A stretch of DNA of 64,000 nucleotides from JBGSUZ01 sp963677505 (GCA_963677505.2 CAXXWB010000054.1:1-64000); one strand, 5' to 3'; counted from the stretch's first letter, positions 47,201 to 57,030 are shown. Notes: generated by a model not told the origin, from the sequence alone. Translations and numbers: made by a program.

Positions 47201-47599
47201 ATGACAAGAAAAATAATCATCACTGAAAAAGACTTTGAAAGATTAAGTCAGTTAATTCAAAAAGAACGAGAATTCAGTTCAGATGATAAAAGAGAGCATT
47301 TAAAAGAATTAGAACACGAATTAAAGATTGCTGAAATCGTACCAGCATCAATGATTCCTAAAGGCGTAATCACTATGAACTCAAAAGTGCTTCTTAGAGA
47401 TATGGCCTCTGGGGAAGATATGCCTTACGAATTGGTATACCCTGAAGATGCTGACCTTCTTGAAGATAAAATTTCTATTCTTGCTCCAATTGGAACCGCA
47501 GTACTGGGTTTTAAAGAGGGGAGTATTATTAACTGGAAAGTGCCTGATGGCATGATTAAATTGAAAGTTAAAAAAGTCTTATATCAACCTGAAGCCTAA
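47201..47599 (+). CDS. GreA/GreB-family protein (Rnk-like nucleoside diphosphate kinase regulator)
   Basis: A 132-residue protein with a short N-terminal helical part and a GreA/B C-terminal FKBP-like domain: MNSKVLLRDM, YELVYPEDADLL, ILAPIGTAVLGFKEGSIINW. The short N-terminus lacks the full Gre coiled coil, matching Rnk-type proteins that bind RNA polymerase rather than stimulate cleavage. AGGAGG precedes ATG 47201. The IS1182-type element begins 28 nt after its stop. Confidence 0.8.
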   Translation: MTRKIIITEKDFERLSQLIQKEREFSSDDKREHLKELEHELKIAEIVPASMIPKGVITMNSKVLLRDMASGEDMPYELVYPEDADLLEDKISILAPIGTAVLGFKEGSIINWKVPDGMIKLKVKKVLYQPEA

Positions 47600-47792
47600 T
47601 GATTTTCATGCATTATTAGAACAAACAAAGGGGCTGTTGCAAATCTAGAAATCTAGAGGAGTAACAGCTCCTTTTTCGTAAATATTGATAGGTCTTATGT
47701 TGGGCTTTCTGATTGTTCGACTGTACTTTTGCTTCACCTCATATTTGGGACGCACTTAAATAAGCTTATTCTAAATTTTACTTGCTTTAGAA

Positions 47793-49382
47793 TTAGGCTG
47801 TTTTTTTATACTCTATTATACCTGTTTGATTCTTGAGTATTTTAACGTGGAGCTTATTTAGATTCATTCCAATCGCCACTAGTGCTAGGTCGGATACAAT
47901 CTTTTTCATGCCTTTATGCCTAAATCGATCATATTTCAGTCCGTCTTTTAGCTTTGAAAACATTCCCTCGGCTTGTATTGAACGATTCATTCGTTGTTTG
48001 ATACCCTCTGAGGTTTTTATGTTGCGGTTGGATTCTTCCCTGTATTTTTCAAATGCGGGTGAAAACTGAAATCTTTTCGATGTACCGCCTTCTAACTTCT
48101 TACTTTTGATACACTGACTATTATAAGGACATTCAGCGCACTCAAAACAACCGTAAGAATGAAGTATATCCTTGTAGCCTGACTCGTATGTCCTTATTCT
48201 ATCTTTGAGTCTCACTAACTTTTTGCCCATTTTGCAGACATAAGCGTCTACAGCTTCAAGGTAGGTCATATTTTCTCGTTTTCCGATGTCTGACTTTGAT
48301 TTCTTACTTTTAGCAATCTCGTAGTTTGATGGTTTTATATATGGCTTTAATCCTTTTTTATTCAAGTAGTCATAGTTTTCAACACTTTCATAACCTGCAT
48401 CCGCCACGATGTTTTCTAGATGCTTCCCATATGCAGGCCTCATCTGCTCTAAAAAAGGTTTCAAAGTATGCAGGTCGTTACTCTTCTGACTGCCCATCAC
48501 TCCAACGATAAAAGCTCCACTTGAAGCTAGTTGTATGTTATAGGCGGGCTTAAGCTGACCGTTCATCATGTGATCTTCTTTCATTCGCATGAAAGTTGCG
48601 TCGTGGTCTGTTTTCGAGTAGCTATTTCGATTTCCCATGATATTTAGGTGTTCTTCATACTTTTCTAGTTTGTTAATCACATCTTCAAAATACTCATAGT
48701 CGCGTTGATGCTGAGTTTTTCGTTTTCCTATACCATGAACAAATACGATTTTACTTTGAGTACATATATTTCGGATGCTGTTAAAATGTCTTTTTACAGA
48801 CTTCATGACATCATTCAGACTGCTGTCTTCTGGCAAGCTGAGTTCTTCAATGAGTCGCTGTACCAGTTTCATCTGGTGCTTCTCAACAGCCTTACGCCAA
48901 ACAAAGGTATAGCGTCCAGAAATGGCTTCAATCTTCGTGCCATCGATATAGAAATTTTTTAGATCAACGTGTCCTTCTTGAAGCAAAATCTCAACAAACT
49001 GGGTCAATAAATCTGACGAAACCGCTTCTAAAGAATTGCGGAAACGATTGATGGTCGTGTGATCTGGTGCTTTGTTGCATTGAAGTAAAAAATGTCCTCT
49101 CGTATCATAAGTACAAAAATCTTCAATCTTTCGGCAGGAATAAACGCCTTCACTGTAACAAAATAGAAGGACTTTTAACAAGATAATTGGGTCAACAGCT
49201 GGCTTTCTTCCCAAGGTGGAGTAGGTGCATAAAATAGAACTTAAATTCATCTCCTCAACGATATTGCACACCAACCGAACTTTACTATCTCTAGGAATAT
49301 AAGTTTCCACATCAAATTGCATTTTGAGTTGCAATGTGTGATGATTCTGAGTAAAATTGATATGAGTTAGATTGTTCGTCAT
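47793..49382 (-). CDS. IS1182-family transposase
   Basis: A full-length DDE transposase of about 530 residues. It has the DUF772-like N-terminal region (GRKPAVDPIILLKVLLFCYS), the first catalytic Asp in KNFYIDGTKIEAISG, the second in ENIVADAGYESVENY, the Cys cluster of the IS1182 group (CFECAECPYNSQC), and the Glu in QAEGMFSKLKDGLKYDRF. It appears intact, so the element may be active. Start ATG 49382 is my choice; GTG 49400 is possible. A hairpin CTGGCTC/GAGCCAG (49406-49422) sits on the leader and may limit its translation. Confidence 0.88.
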   Translation of the reverse strand: MTNNLTHINFTQNHHTLQLKMQFDVETYIPRDSKVRLVCNIVEEMNLSSILCTYSTLGRKPAVDPIILLKVLLFCYSEGVYSCRKIEDFCTYDTRGHFLLQCNKAPDHTTINRFRNSLEAVSSDLLTQFVEILLQEGHVDLKNFYIDGTKIEAISGRYTFVWRKAVEKHQMKLVQRLIEELSLPEDSSLNDVMKSVKRHFNSIRNICTQSKIVFVHGIGKRKTQHQRDYEYFEDVINKLEKYEEHLNIMGNRNSYSKTDHDATFMRMKEDHMMNGQLKPAYNIQLASSGAFIVGVMGSQKSNDLHTLKPFLEQMRPAYGKHLENIVADAGYESVENYDYLNKKGLKPYIKPSNYEIAKSKKSKSDIGKRENMTYLEAVDAYVCKMGKKLVRLKDRIRTYESGYKDILHSYGCFECAECPYNSQCIKSKKLEGGTSKRFQFSPAFEKYREESNRNIKTSEGIKQRMNRSIQAEGMFSKLKDGLKYDRFRHKGMKKIVSDLALVAIGMNLNKLHVKILKNQTGIIEYKKTA

Positions 49383-49443
49383 AAAATAATTATAACTCAC
49401 CAGAGCTGGCTCTTCGAGCCAGTTCTAAACATTTATAGAATAA

Positions 49444-49485
49444 AAATGACCTGTGACAAATCAAATGATTTGCTACAGGTCATTT
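49444..49485. terminator. Hairpin inside the IS end, shielding the transposase
   Basis: AAATGACCTGT (49444-49454) pairs with ACAGGTCATTT (49475-49485), with more pairing inside. Located between the right end and the transposase start, it would stop outside transcripts from reading into the transposase. Confidence 0.6.
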
Positions 49486-49530
49486 CTTATTGGGGGCTAT
49501 TTTGCAACAGCCCCTTTTCTAGTGCTGTAT

Positions 49531-50640
49531 TTACTTAATTGGTGGGGCGCTGGAAGCTTCTCTGAGAATAAGCCTGTCCATATCTTTGTCCTTCTGCCTT
49601 TTCCAGGAGTGAAGAACAAGAGCCAGTGTAACGACACCATAAGAAATGAACATTCTAAAATATTCACCTAACATGGCAGAGCCAGTAATCGTTTTACCCG
49701 CAATCGGCATGACGATAAACATCAAGTGGAAGAGGGCAGTACCAACGATTGCATTTGGGATAGTCGCTTTGCTGACGGTCGCACCGCCGACAAGAAGGGC
49801 TGCTGCAGCAAAGAGTGCTGCTTGATCCGCACCATTATAAGTATTCAGCGTACCGATATTTTGCAAATAAATGATTTGACCATAACTTGCTAGAACTGTA
49901 GAAATCATAATGGATTGAATTCTTGTTTTCTCAACAGGAATCCCTGCAGTACCAGAAACGTGCATGTCCATACCAACAGCTCTCATATCTTGACCAAGCT
50001 TAGTCTTTTTGAACCAAACGGTGAAAAGACAGATTAATCCGATAATCATGAATGTACCGATTGGAATGCTTATCTTATCGATTTTGAGCATCCATAGGTT
50101 ATCAAATCCTTTTGCAACACCTAAGTTAAGTGCGTTACGAACGCCGTAACCTCTTGAAAGAAGCATGCCGGCACTTTTGAATGGGATCAGAGACCCACAG
50201 ATGAATAGCAAAAAGAATTGGTAAATACCGGCTATAAATAGACCGAGCATCATTGAAGTAATCATTTCTCGACCTTTGGCACGGTTAAGAACAAGACCAC
50301 CAAAATAGCCGAGCAACATGGCGATTGGTGTAGCCACTAAAGCTGCCAAGAGAAGACCTGGAGCGCCTTTTACACCCCAATCCGTAATGAAAATTAAGCC
50401 AAGTTGACCTGCCATAGCGCCTAGAACCATACCAAAGTTGATACCCATTCCCGCCATGACTGGGAGGAGGAGCGCCAATACCAAGAACGAGTTTCTTACA
50501 AGTCTTGTAATGACCTGATCTATTAGGAAATTTCCTGAATAGTGAGAAAGTGGAATGGCTATGATGCTGATAATTAAGAACATCAGCGGCACAACGCTAC
50601 CTGTCAGCAGACGGCTGATTTGTCGTTTATCCATTTTCAT
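49531..50640 (-). CDS. ABC transporter permease (BPD_transp_2), DUF3798-linked
   Basis: A 369-residue membrane subunit with about ten helices (LVLALLLPVMAGMGINFGMV; ALFAAAALLVGGATVSKAT, the loop near the coupling helix). It is the last gene of a four-gene importer and follows the sister permease by 3 nt. The C-terminus is a charged tail. The substrate is unknown; related RbsC-like permeases move sugars or nucleosides. The IS1182 right end lies 13 nt beyond its stop, and no terminator remains between them. Confidence 0.85.
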   Translation of the reverse strand: MKMDKRQISRLLTGSVVPLMFLIISIIAIPLSHYSGNFLIDQVITRLVRNSFLVLALLLPVMAGMGINFGMVLGAMAGQLGLIFITDWGVKGAPGLLLAALVATPIAMLLGYFGGLVLNRAKGREMITSMMLGLFIAGIYQFFLLFICGSLIPFKSAGMLLSRGYGVRNALNLGVAKGFDNLWMLKIDKISIPIGTFMIIGLICLFTVWFKKTKLGQDMRAVGMDMHVSGTAGIPVEKTRIQSIMISTVLASYGQIIYLQNIGTLNTYNGADQAALFAAAALLVGGATVSKATIPNAIVGTALFHLMFIVMPIAGKTITGSAMLGEYFRMFISYGVVTLALVLHSWKRQKDKDMDRLILREASSAPPIK

Positions 50641-50643
50641 AGG

Positions 50644-51678
50644 CTACCTCGCTTTCCGTGTCAACGCATATACAATCATTCCGTTTGACACAATACTTCT
50701 GATGATTTCTGAAACGTCGATTTGAATGGCGCTATTGATAACTGAAGGCGTCATAGTCAGAATGCCTTGGAACAGGAAAGTTCCAATGATAACGTTTGTG
50801 ATAGAAGCCTTATTCACCGAGGCACCGCCCAGAAGAACCGCTGCGACCGAAGGGAAGACGAAGGCAAGTGGCGAATTGTACATTTGAACAAAGCCAAAAC
50901 TTTGCTGATAGACCACCATGCCAACGGCAGCTATCATTGTAGAAAGAATAACAGAAACCGTACGCATTTTATCAATGCTAATGCCTGAAGCTCTTGCGAA
51001 ATCTGGATTAGAACCTACAGCAGTCATGGCAGTTCCCGTTTTAGTTTTAAAGAACAGCCAGACGAGGAAAGCCATAATGGCAAAGGCGATTAACATCCCT
51101 GTAGGAATAATAAGATACTTGGATACATGGATTTTTAGAAAATCACTGAGGGTTCGTGCCCAATAGTCTTCGATGCTTATGGTAACGCGAAGCCCTTCGC
51201 CTTTAAAACCCTGAACACTTGAAGGATTGCTAAAGGGTAAGATCAGCCACATCATATTCATGAAGAATACAAAAGAGAAGCCCACATAGGTTGCAATAAT
51301 CATTTCATCGCCTTTGACTCGGTTTAGTAAAAGTCCGTAGAAGAATCCGAAGATTGCTGCGAATACCAAACCGACCAAAATAGCGGACATAATACCAAGA
51401 AAACCAGTTAAATGAAACTCTAGGCTCACTATAGCGCCAATCATACCAGCAACTAAACCTACTGGAATACCAAAGTTAAGACCACAACCAGACTGAATCA
51501 TAGGAACCATAGAGAGGACCATAATAGCGCTCATACCAAAGCGAACCACAACGTCATTGACAGATGTGTCTAACCGAACACCGAAGAAAGGTGCTACAAT
51601 GAATAGTGTTAATAGGAAAAGCCCGATGATGATGCGGGGCCATCCAAAATTCTTGATAAAGCCATTTAGCGCAACCAT
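50644..51678 (-). CDS. ABC transporter permease (BPD_transp_2), DUF3798-linked
   Basis: A 344-residue membrane subunit, paralogous to the next permease: MIQSGCGLNFGIPVGLVAGM and VFPSVAAVLLGGASVNKASI correspond to the same segments there. The two should form a heterodimeric pore. Its start overlaps the ATPase gene end by 13 bp, so expression is coupled. The substrate is unknown. Confidence 0.85.
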   Translation of the reverse strand: MVALNGFIKNFGWPRIIIGLFLLTLFIVAPFFGVRLDTSVNDVVVRFGMSAIMVLSMVPMIQSGCGLNFGIPVGLVAGMIGAIVSLEFHLTGFLGIMSAILVGLVFAAIFGFFYGLLLNRVKGDEMIIATYVGFSFVFFMNMMWLILPFSNPSSVQGFKGEGLRVTISIEDYWARTLSDFLKIHVSKYLIIPTGMLIAFAIMAFLVWLFFKTKTGTAMTAVGSNPDFARASGISIDKMRTVSVILSTMIAAVGMVVYQQSFGFVQMYNSPLAFVFPSVAAVLLGGASVNKASITNVIIGTFLFQGILTMTPSVINSAIQIDVSEIIRSIVSNGMIVYALTRKAR

Positions 51679-53297
51679 TGTTTTTCACCTTCTTCATTCA
51701 TGATATATTCACCAGCCATCAAAAGACCAAATTCAGCAATTTCGGTGTCTGGTGGCAAAATACCATATATTTTCCCTTCGCAGACAATGGCAATGCGATC
51801 GCTGATGGATCTGAGCTCTTCTAATTCTGAAGAGATGATGACAACGGTCGTATTATTTTCTTTGTTATACCGCTTAAGGGACTCCAAAACTAACTGTTTT
51901 GCCCCTACGTCAATGCCTCTGGTAGGTTCTGAGACAAACAAAAGGCTTGGTTCGGTGGCAAAGGCTTTTGCGAGACAAACCTTTTGCTGATTACCACCTG
52001 AAAGATTTCTGGCCAGCTGTTTAGAATTGGTACATTTAATTTCTAACGATTGGATATACTCATCTGCGCAAGCCTTCATAGCTTTTTCATCTCTAAGTTT
52101 GATAAGACCGCCAAAATAAGTTTTTAAGAATTTTTCTTTTACCTGCATAGCATTAAAGGCAATATTCCATTCAATCGGTTCATCGAGGAGAAGACCAACG
52201 CCTCTTCGATCTTCAGATACAAAGGCAATTCCTCTGTCAAGGGCGGTTAAGGTGTTGTTGAGAGGTAGTGGTTTGTTTTCAAATATGAGTTCACCACCAG
52301 AAGGGAAGAGGCCCATGATACCATTTGGTATGCCCAATTTACCTTGACCTGCCAAACCGCCAATACCTAAAATTTCACCTCGTCTGACCTTTAATGAAAC
52401 ATTTTTAATGGTTTCGCCAGGCATATCGACCCAAAGGTTCTTTGCTTCAAAGATAATGTCATTATCAGCTTGTGATGAAGCTCTTGAAACGTGTTCAGCG
52501 GGAGTCTCTTCGCTGACTTCTCTGCCAACCATCCATTCGGCAATCTGTCTCACGTTTGTACCTTCTGTAGGCTGTTCAACCACAACGACACCATCTCTTA
52601 AGACGACAATTGTGTCGCATACAGAAGTGATTTCATGTAGTCTGTGGGAAATAAAAATAATAGAAACGCCCAATGAGGCCAGTCTTTTCATAGATTGAAG
52701 CAAAATTTCCGCTTCTGTTTCCGTTAAAACAGCAGTTGGTTCGTCTAGGACTATTAATTTGACTTGATCTCTGTCGATTTCTCTGGCAATTTCAATAAAT
52801 TGTTTATGACCCACGGGCATTTCCGAAACCAGTGTATCAATGTCTAATTTAACGCCTAGGGTATCCACAGCACCTTGAGCACTTTTTCTAATGGCAGGCA
52901 TATCAACTGTATCAAGACGCTTACCAAGTACTTTTGAAAGAACGCTTTGCTTCGTTTTTTCCATGTTGAGCAAAATATTTTCTGCTACTGTAAAACCAGG
53001 AATCAAAGAGAATTCTTGATGAACCATACCGATACCAGCAGCTAATGCTTGAACTGGATCACTAAAATTGATTTTTTGACCATCTAAATAAATATTACCT
53101 TCATAACCACCCGTCTCGGCAATGACAGTCATTCCGAAAAGAATTTTCATAAGTGTAGACTTTCCAGCCCCATTTTCGCCTACAAGTCCTAGAATTTTTC
53201 CCTTTTCTAGGGTAAAGGATACGTCTCGAAGGACTCTGTTGCCATCATATTCTTTTCCAACTTGTTCTACTCTAAGCAGTGCATTTTCTAAAGCCAA
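51666..53297 (-). CDS. Sugar-type ABC transporter ATPase with two ABC domains
   Basis: A 543-residue RbsA/MglA-type energy subunit. Domain 1: Walker A GENGAGKSTLMK, VHQEFSLIPG (Q-loop), a weak signature (SEMPVGHKQFIEIARE), Walker B LIVLDEPTAVLT. Domain 2: GGLAGQGKLGI, signature NLSGGNQQKVCLAKAF and LLFVSEPTRGIDVGAK, where the usual Walker B Asp is Ser. It is longer than typical RbsA. The binding-protein gene lies 82 nt upstream, beyond a hairpin. Confidence 0.87.
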   Translation of the reverse strand: MALENALLRVEQVGKEYDGNRVLRDVSFTLEKGKILGLVGENGAGKSTLMKILFGMTVIAETGGYEGNIYLDGQKINFSDPVQALAAGIGMVHQEFSLIPGFTVAENILLNMEKTKQSVLSKVLGKRLDTVDMPAIRKSAQGAVDTLGVKLDIDTLVSEMPVGHKQFIEIAREIDRDQVKLIVLDEPTAVLTETEAEILLQSMKRLASLGVSIIFISHRLHEITSVCDTIVVLRDGVVVVEQPTEGTNVRQIAEWMVGREVSEETPAEHVSRASSQADNDIIFEAKNLWVDMPGETIKNVSLKVRRGEILGIGGLAGQGKLGIPNGIMGLFPSGGELIFENKPLPLNNTLTALDRGIAFVSEDRRGVGLLLDEPIEWNIAFNAMQVKEKFLKTYFGGLIKLRDEKAMKACADEYIQSLEIKCTNSKQLARNLSGGNQQKVCLAKAFATEPSLLFVSEPTRGIDVGAKQLVLESLKRYNKENNTTVVIISSELEELRSISDRIAIVCEGKIYGILPPDTEIAEFGLLMAGEYIMNEEGEKQWLR

Positions 53298-53337
53298 TCC
53301 CTTTCACCCCTTAATGTCTGTATAGAAGTCAAATATA

Positions 53338-53363
53338 TGAGAACGGCCTTACGGCCGTTCTCA
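53338..53363 (-). terminator. Intercistronic hairpin between the binding-protein and ATPase genes
   Basis: TGAGAACGGCC and GGCCGTTCTCA form a perfect 11-bp stem with a 4-nt loop. No T-run follows on the minus strand, so it is more likely an RNA stabiliser or partial stop that raises binding-protein expression over the membrane parts than a full terminator. Confidence 0.55.
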
Positions 53364-53379
53364 TGTCTGCTGAGGTTAA

Positions 53380-54597
53380 CTATTTAATGCTCTTATATTT
53401 TTCTGGAACCACTTCTTTGGTGTTGCCAAGGTAACCTTGTCCAAAGATGTAAGTATCTTGGTAAACCATAATGTGGTTTGCTATTTCAGCGCCGCTTACA
53501 CGGTCAAGGTAAAGTGAACCGTTCCATTCTGCGCCTGGTGTATACTCAGCAAAAGCTTTTAGTAAATCGTCTTTAGAACCTTTTTGCATAGTGCCTTCTA
53601 CAACTTGTTTGCCATACTCAGTAAGTGCTTCTGTTGCAGAGTAACCATAAGAATAAGCCCATGTACCCATTCTCTTAGCACCGCCGTTAGCAACGACAGT
53701 TTCTTCAACTTTTTTAAGGATTGCAGGCCAATCACCAGCTTCAGCTTTAAGATCAATACCAAAGGCACCAGGGTAACCCATGATAGGTGATGGAAGATCT
53801 GGTTCTACAAAGATAGCGCCAAGTTCAGCAACTCTTTTTAGAAGTGGTTCAGTTTGTGCATCGTTTGTACAGAAGAAAGCAGTATCTTTGCCGTATTTTT
53901 CTACCCATGCAGGCATTTTTTCAAGAATGAATTGTTGTGCTCCTGGTACGCCAACATCGCTCATTGGATCTGGAGCTGTTTCGAATACAAATTTGATACC
54001 AAGGTCTTTACAAGCTTCTTCCATAATATTTCTTCTAAGTGAAAGGAGTTCGATACTCATATGTCTTGGGAAAGAAATATGAACGAATGTTTTAGCACCC
54101 ATTTTTTTAGCTGCGAGAATCATTAAATAGCCACGGTTGATGTTATCAGGGTCAACAACCATATCCGCAGCAGCTTCAATCATTGCAGTATCTTCTTGAG
54201 AAGAGTTTGCTAATAAAAGAATGTCGGGATTTTTTTCTCTGATTTGTTGGAAAGCTGCAACGGTTCCAGGGATAGCTTGATTGACTACGATAACTTTCAT
54301 ATCTGGGTCGTCAGATAAACCAACGATTTGAGCAATAGTTGTTTCTTGCTCTTGCATAAAGTTATCAGGGTATGTAACGTGAGTAATCATACCGCCGTCT
54401 GAAGAATTACCATATTTGGCAATCATCGCTTCAGCACCACGAAGTTCATCTTCGCCTTGTGATACGGTACCTGTAACAATACCAATGTGGAACTTAGCTG
54501 CTTCTGTTTTTGTAGCTGCAGGAGCATTTGAAGAACAACCGATTAAGCCAAATGCCATGACAAAGCTTAACCCAAGTGCAATACCTCTTTTGATCAT
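53380..54597 (-). CDS. DUF3798 solute-binding lipoprotein
   Basis: A 405-residue lipoprotein with lipobox GLIGCSS near residue 21 and the DUF3798 fold, a periplasmic-binding-protein-like domain: FHIGIVTGTVSQGEDELRGA, YPDNFMQEQETTIAQ and KTFVHISFPRHMSIELL. It should be the ligand receptor of the ABC importer encoded downstream. The natural ligand of this family is not known to me. ATG 54597 follows GGGGGAA (AAAGGGGGAAATTAA). A 240-bp gap separates it from divergent hflX. Confidence 0.82.
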   Translation of the reverse strand: MIKRGIALGLSFVMAFGLIGCSSNAPAATKTEAAKFHIGIVTGTVSQGEDELRGAEAMIAKYGNSSDGGMITHVTYPDNFMQEQETTIAQIVGLSDDPDMKVIVVNQAIPGTVAAFQQIREKNPDILLLANSSQEDTAMIEAAADMVVDPDNINRGYLMILAAKKMGAKTFVHISFPRHMSIELLSLRRNIMEEACKDLGIKFVFETAPDPMSDVGVPGAQQFILEKMPAWVEKYGKDTAFFCTNDAQTEPLLKRVAELGAIFVEPDLPSPIMGYPGAFGIDLKAEAGDWPAILKKVEETVVANGGAKRMGTWAYSYGYSATEALTEYGKQVVEGTMQKGSKDDLLKAFAEYTPGAEWNGSLYLDRVSGAEIANHIMVYQDTYIFGQGYLGNTKEVVPEKYKSIK

Positions 54598-54839
54598 TTA
54601 ATTTCCCCCTTTTGTAGTGGTGTTGAATTTTTGCAACTTTGATAAAGTGATGTGTTTCAAAATTACACAATCAATTATCAGAATTGCATAAATATTAGAA
54701 TTCTTCAAAAAATTCTAGAATCCTTTTTTAGCGAACGATAAAAATTATAATATATAGGATTTTATTTTCTGTTTGGCAATTGCTAAAAAAAGAAAAATGT
54801 GGTATGTGTTTTATAACGTCAAAGAGTATAGAGGTCAAC

Positions 54840-56114
54840 ATGAGAGAACTAGCCTTATTAATCAGTGCGAATTTCCATAATGAATCTAATTTTGAACAGC
54901 TAATGTTAGAGCTTGAGAACCTGGTGTTGGCTTGTGACATGGATATAGCTCAGCACTGTATTCAAAACATTAAGAGCATTAATGCTTCTACTTATATTGG
55001 GCAAGGAAAGGTAGATGAAGTTCGCCAAGCCATAGAAATGCAAGAAGCAGATATTGTCGTAGTGAACCACGAATTATCACCGACGCAGCAACGGAATCTG
55101 GAAAAAGCTTTTCAAATTCCCGTCTTAGATAGAACTGCTTTGATTCTTGAAATTTTCAGTAAAAGGGCAAAAACAAAAGAATCAAGATTGCAGGTTCAAT
55201 TGGCAGAAATGCAGTATTTACTTCCTAGACTTGCAGGCTCTTATACATCACTCGGCAGACAAAGTGGTGGTGTAGGCACAAAGAACAAAGGGACGGGAGA
55301 GAAAAAAATAGAATTGGATAAGCGCCATGCTGAAGAGAAAATTCATGAGTTGAAGGAGGCGTTGGAGCAAATTCAAAGAGAGAGAGAAACACAAAGGCGG
55401 TTAAGAAAAAGATCAGAAGAACCAAGTGTGGCACTGGTCGGTTATACAAATGCGGGGAAGTCAACCTTAATGAATGCCTTTCTCAGTGCACAACACGCTA
55501 AGCAAGAAAAGGCAGTATTTGCAAAAAACATGCTTTTTGCAACTTTGGATACATCGGTAAGGCGAGTTATTTTGCCTAATAAGCGAAAGATATTTCTTTC
55601 GGACACGGTTGGCTTTGTAAGTCATTTGCCACATGGGTTGGTGAAAGCCTTTGGCTCTACCTTAGAAGAGGTGGCTGAAGCTGATTTGCTGCTTCACATT
55701 ATTGACGCTTCCAACCCTGACTATGAACTGCAAATGGAAGTGACACTATCGACCCTTGAAGAAATTGGTGCGGGTGAAGTGCCTATTCTTTCAATCTACA
55801 ACAAAGCGGATTTGGTGATGGAAAACCTCCCTTTTGAAGATGAAAAAGGTATATATATATCAGCGAAGAATCACGTGGGTATGGCATTAGTGGCTCAAAA
55901 AATAACAGAGGTTCTTTTTGCAGATGAAGTTCATTGTGAACTACATGTACCGTATACGGCTGGTTCAACAGTTCACGACATTATGGAAAATGCATATGTT
56001 ATAGGGTTTTCGAACGATGAAATTGGAACATTGTTACATATTTCTTGTTCAAAGAAAATCTATGAGCAATTTAATAAATATGTCATAAATGTAAAGGAAG
56101 AAATCAATCTGTAA
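54840..56114 (+). CDS. hflX: GTPase HflX
   Basis: A ribosome-associated GTPase that splits stalled 70S ribosomes. The 424 residues comprise the HflX N-terminal domain (NASTYIGQGKVDEVRQAIE), a coiled-coil linker with glycine-rich loop (SLGRQSGGVGTKNKGTGEKK), and the G domain: G1 VALVGYTNAGKSTLMN, G3 SDTVGFVSHLPHGLV, G4 YNKADLV. ATG 54840 (MRELALLIS) follows GAGGT; the frame is open upstream without a site. Monocistronic. Confidence 0.92.
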   Translation: MRELALLISANFHNESNFEQLMLELENLVLACDMDIAQHCIQNIKSINASTYIGQGKVDEVRQAIEMQEADIVVVNHELSPTQQRNLEKAFQIPVLDRTALILEIFSKRAKTKESRLQVQLAEMQYLLPRLAGSYTSLGRQSGGVGTKNKGTGEKKIELDKRHAEEKIHELKEALEQIQRERETQRRLRKRSEEPSVALVGYTNAGKSTLMNAFLSAQHAKQEKAVFAKNMLFATLDTSVRRVILPNKRKIFLSDTVGFVSHLPHGLVKAFGSTLEEVAEADLLLHIIDASNPDYELQMEVTLSTLEEIGAGEVPILSIYNKADLVMENLPFEDEKGIYISAKNHVGMALVAQKITEVLFADEVHCELHVPYTAGSTVHDIMENAYVIGFSNDEIGTLLHISCSKKIYEQFNKYVINVKEEINL

Positions 56115-56205
56115 TACATATTATTTTATCTATATGTTATTATAGAGTGAGTTCTTAATTCACGCGTTTGGATATGCTGTACACGCATACAAGATAGGAG
56201 TTTAT

Positions 56206-56967
56206 ATGTCATTTCATGCACTAAAAAAGTTAACGGTAGTACTTGCACTTATGATGATGTTGCTTGCAGGTTGTAATATGAAGCAGAATGCTGATATACA
56301 GACCAATACCCCTGTTGTCATAGAAGATTTAAAATACAATGAGGTCATGAAGGAAGAGAAAACAGATATTGTAGAATTTAATTTTACTTTCCCACAAGTT
56401 CAGAATCCAAAGGAAAATCCTTTTATTGAGAGTATCAACAATTCTTATACTAAAGCATTAGAAGAACAAAAAGTTAGGGCAACTACTGAAAATTTGGCAA
56501 CGGCCAAGGAAAACTATTTGTTCTCCAAAGAGAATGCAGATGCATCGTTTATTATGAACGGTTACCAAATTAATTATTCGGTAACTACCAATGATGGGAA
56601 ATATCTATCTGTCTTTCAAATGTTTAGTGAATTTGCAGGTGGGGCTCATCCTTTTACCTACTTCAAAGCTCAAAACTTTGATTTAATTGAAGAAAAGTCC
56701 ATTAAACTGAGTGAACTCTTCGGATTATCTGAGGAGGAAACTAAAAAAAACGTGTTAGAACAAGTCTTTGAAACCATTAAAGCTCAAGAGGCCAATGAAG
56801 GCATTATCTATTATGAATCTTACAAGACCGATTGTGATACAGCCTATAATCCAGAACATTTTTATATGAAAGATGGAAAAATTATATTCTTCTATCAAGC
56901 ATATGATATTGCCCCTTATGCAGCTGGACTTAGAGAATTTGAAATTAAAGTAGACAAAGGAAATTAA
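56206..56967 (+). CDS. Lipoprotein with DUF4163 / RsiV-like (DUF3298) domains
   Basis: A 253-residue lipoprotein (lipobox LLAGCN at residue 23). The body matches the DUF4163-DUF3298 arrangement of RsiV-type proteins: FNFTFPQVQNPKENPFIESI, EFAGGAHPFTYFKAQNFDL, and the end DIAPYAAGLREFEI. In Bacillus the RsiV domain binds lysozyme, but here no sigma factor is adjacent and it is lipid-anchored, so the role is open. AGGAG precedes ATG 56206; a terminator follows. Confidence 0.75.
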   Translation: MSFHALKKLTVVLALMMMLLAGCNMKQNADIQTNTPVVIEDLKYNEVMKEEKTDIVEFNFTFPQVQNPKENPFIESINNSYTKALEEQKVRATTENLATAKENYLFSKENADASFIMNGYQINYSVTTNDGKYLSVFQMFSEFAGGAHPFTYFKAQNFDLIEEKSIKLSELFGLSEEETKKNVLEQVFETIKAQEANEGIIYYESYKTDCDTAYNPEHFYMKDGKIIFFYQAYDIAPYAAGLREFEIKVDKGN

Positions 56968-56985
56968 AGAGAAAAAACTACTTGA

Positions 56986-57030
56986 GAACTTCATTGAGAT
57001 GCCATTATGGCTACTGATGAAGTTCTTTTT
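56986..57030 (+). terminator. Terminator of the RsiV-like lipoprotein gene
   Basis: GAACTTCAT (56986-56994) pairs with ATGAAGTTC (57017-57025) followed by TTTTT. Confidence 0.75.

Larger units (their letters stand above)
47627..49517. mobile_element. IS1182-family insertion sequence
   Basis: Bounded by perfect 17-bp terminal inverted repeats: AAAGGGGCTGTTGCAAA at 47627-47643 and its complement at 49501-49517. It carries one transposase gene on the minus strand. No clear target-site duplication is visible at the edges. It lies between the convergent Gre-like gene and the ABC permease gene, harming neither. Confidence 0.85.
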
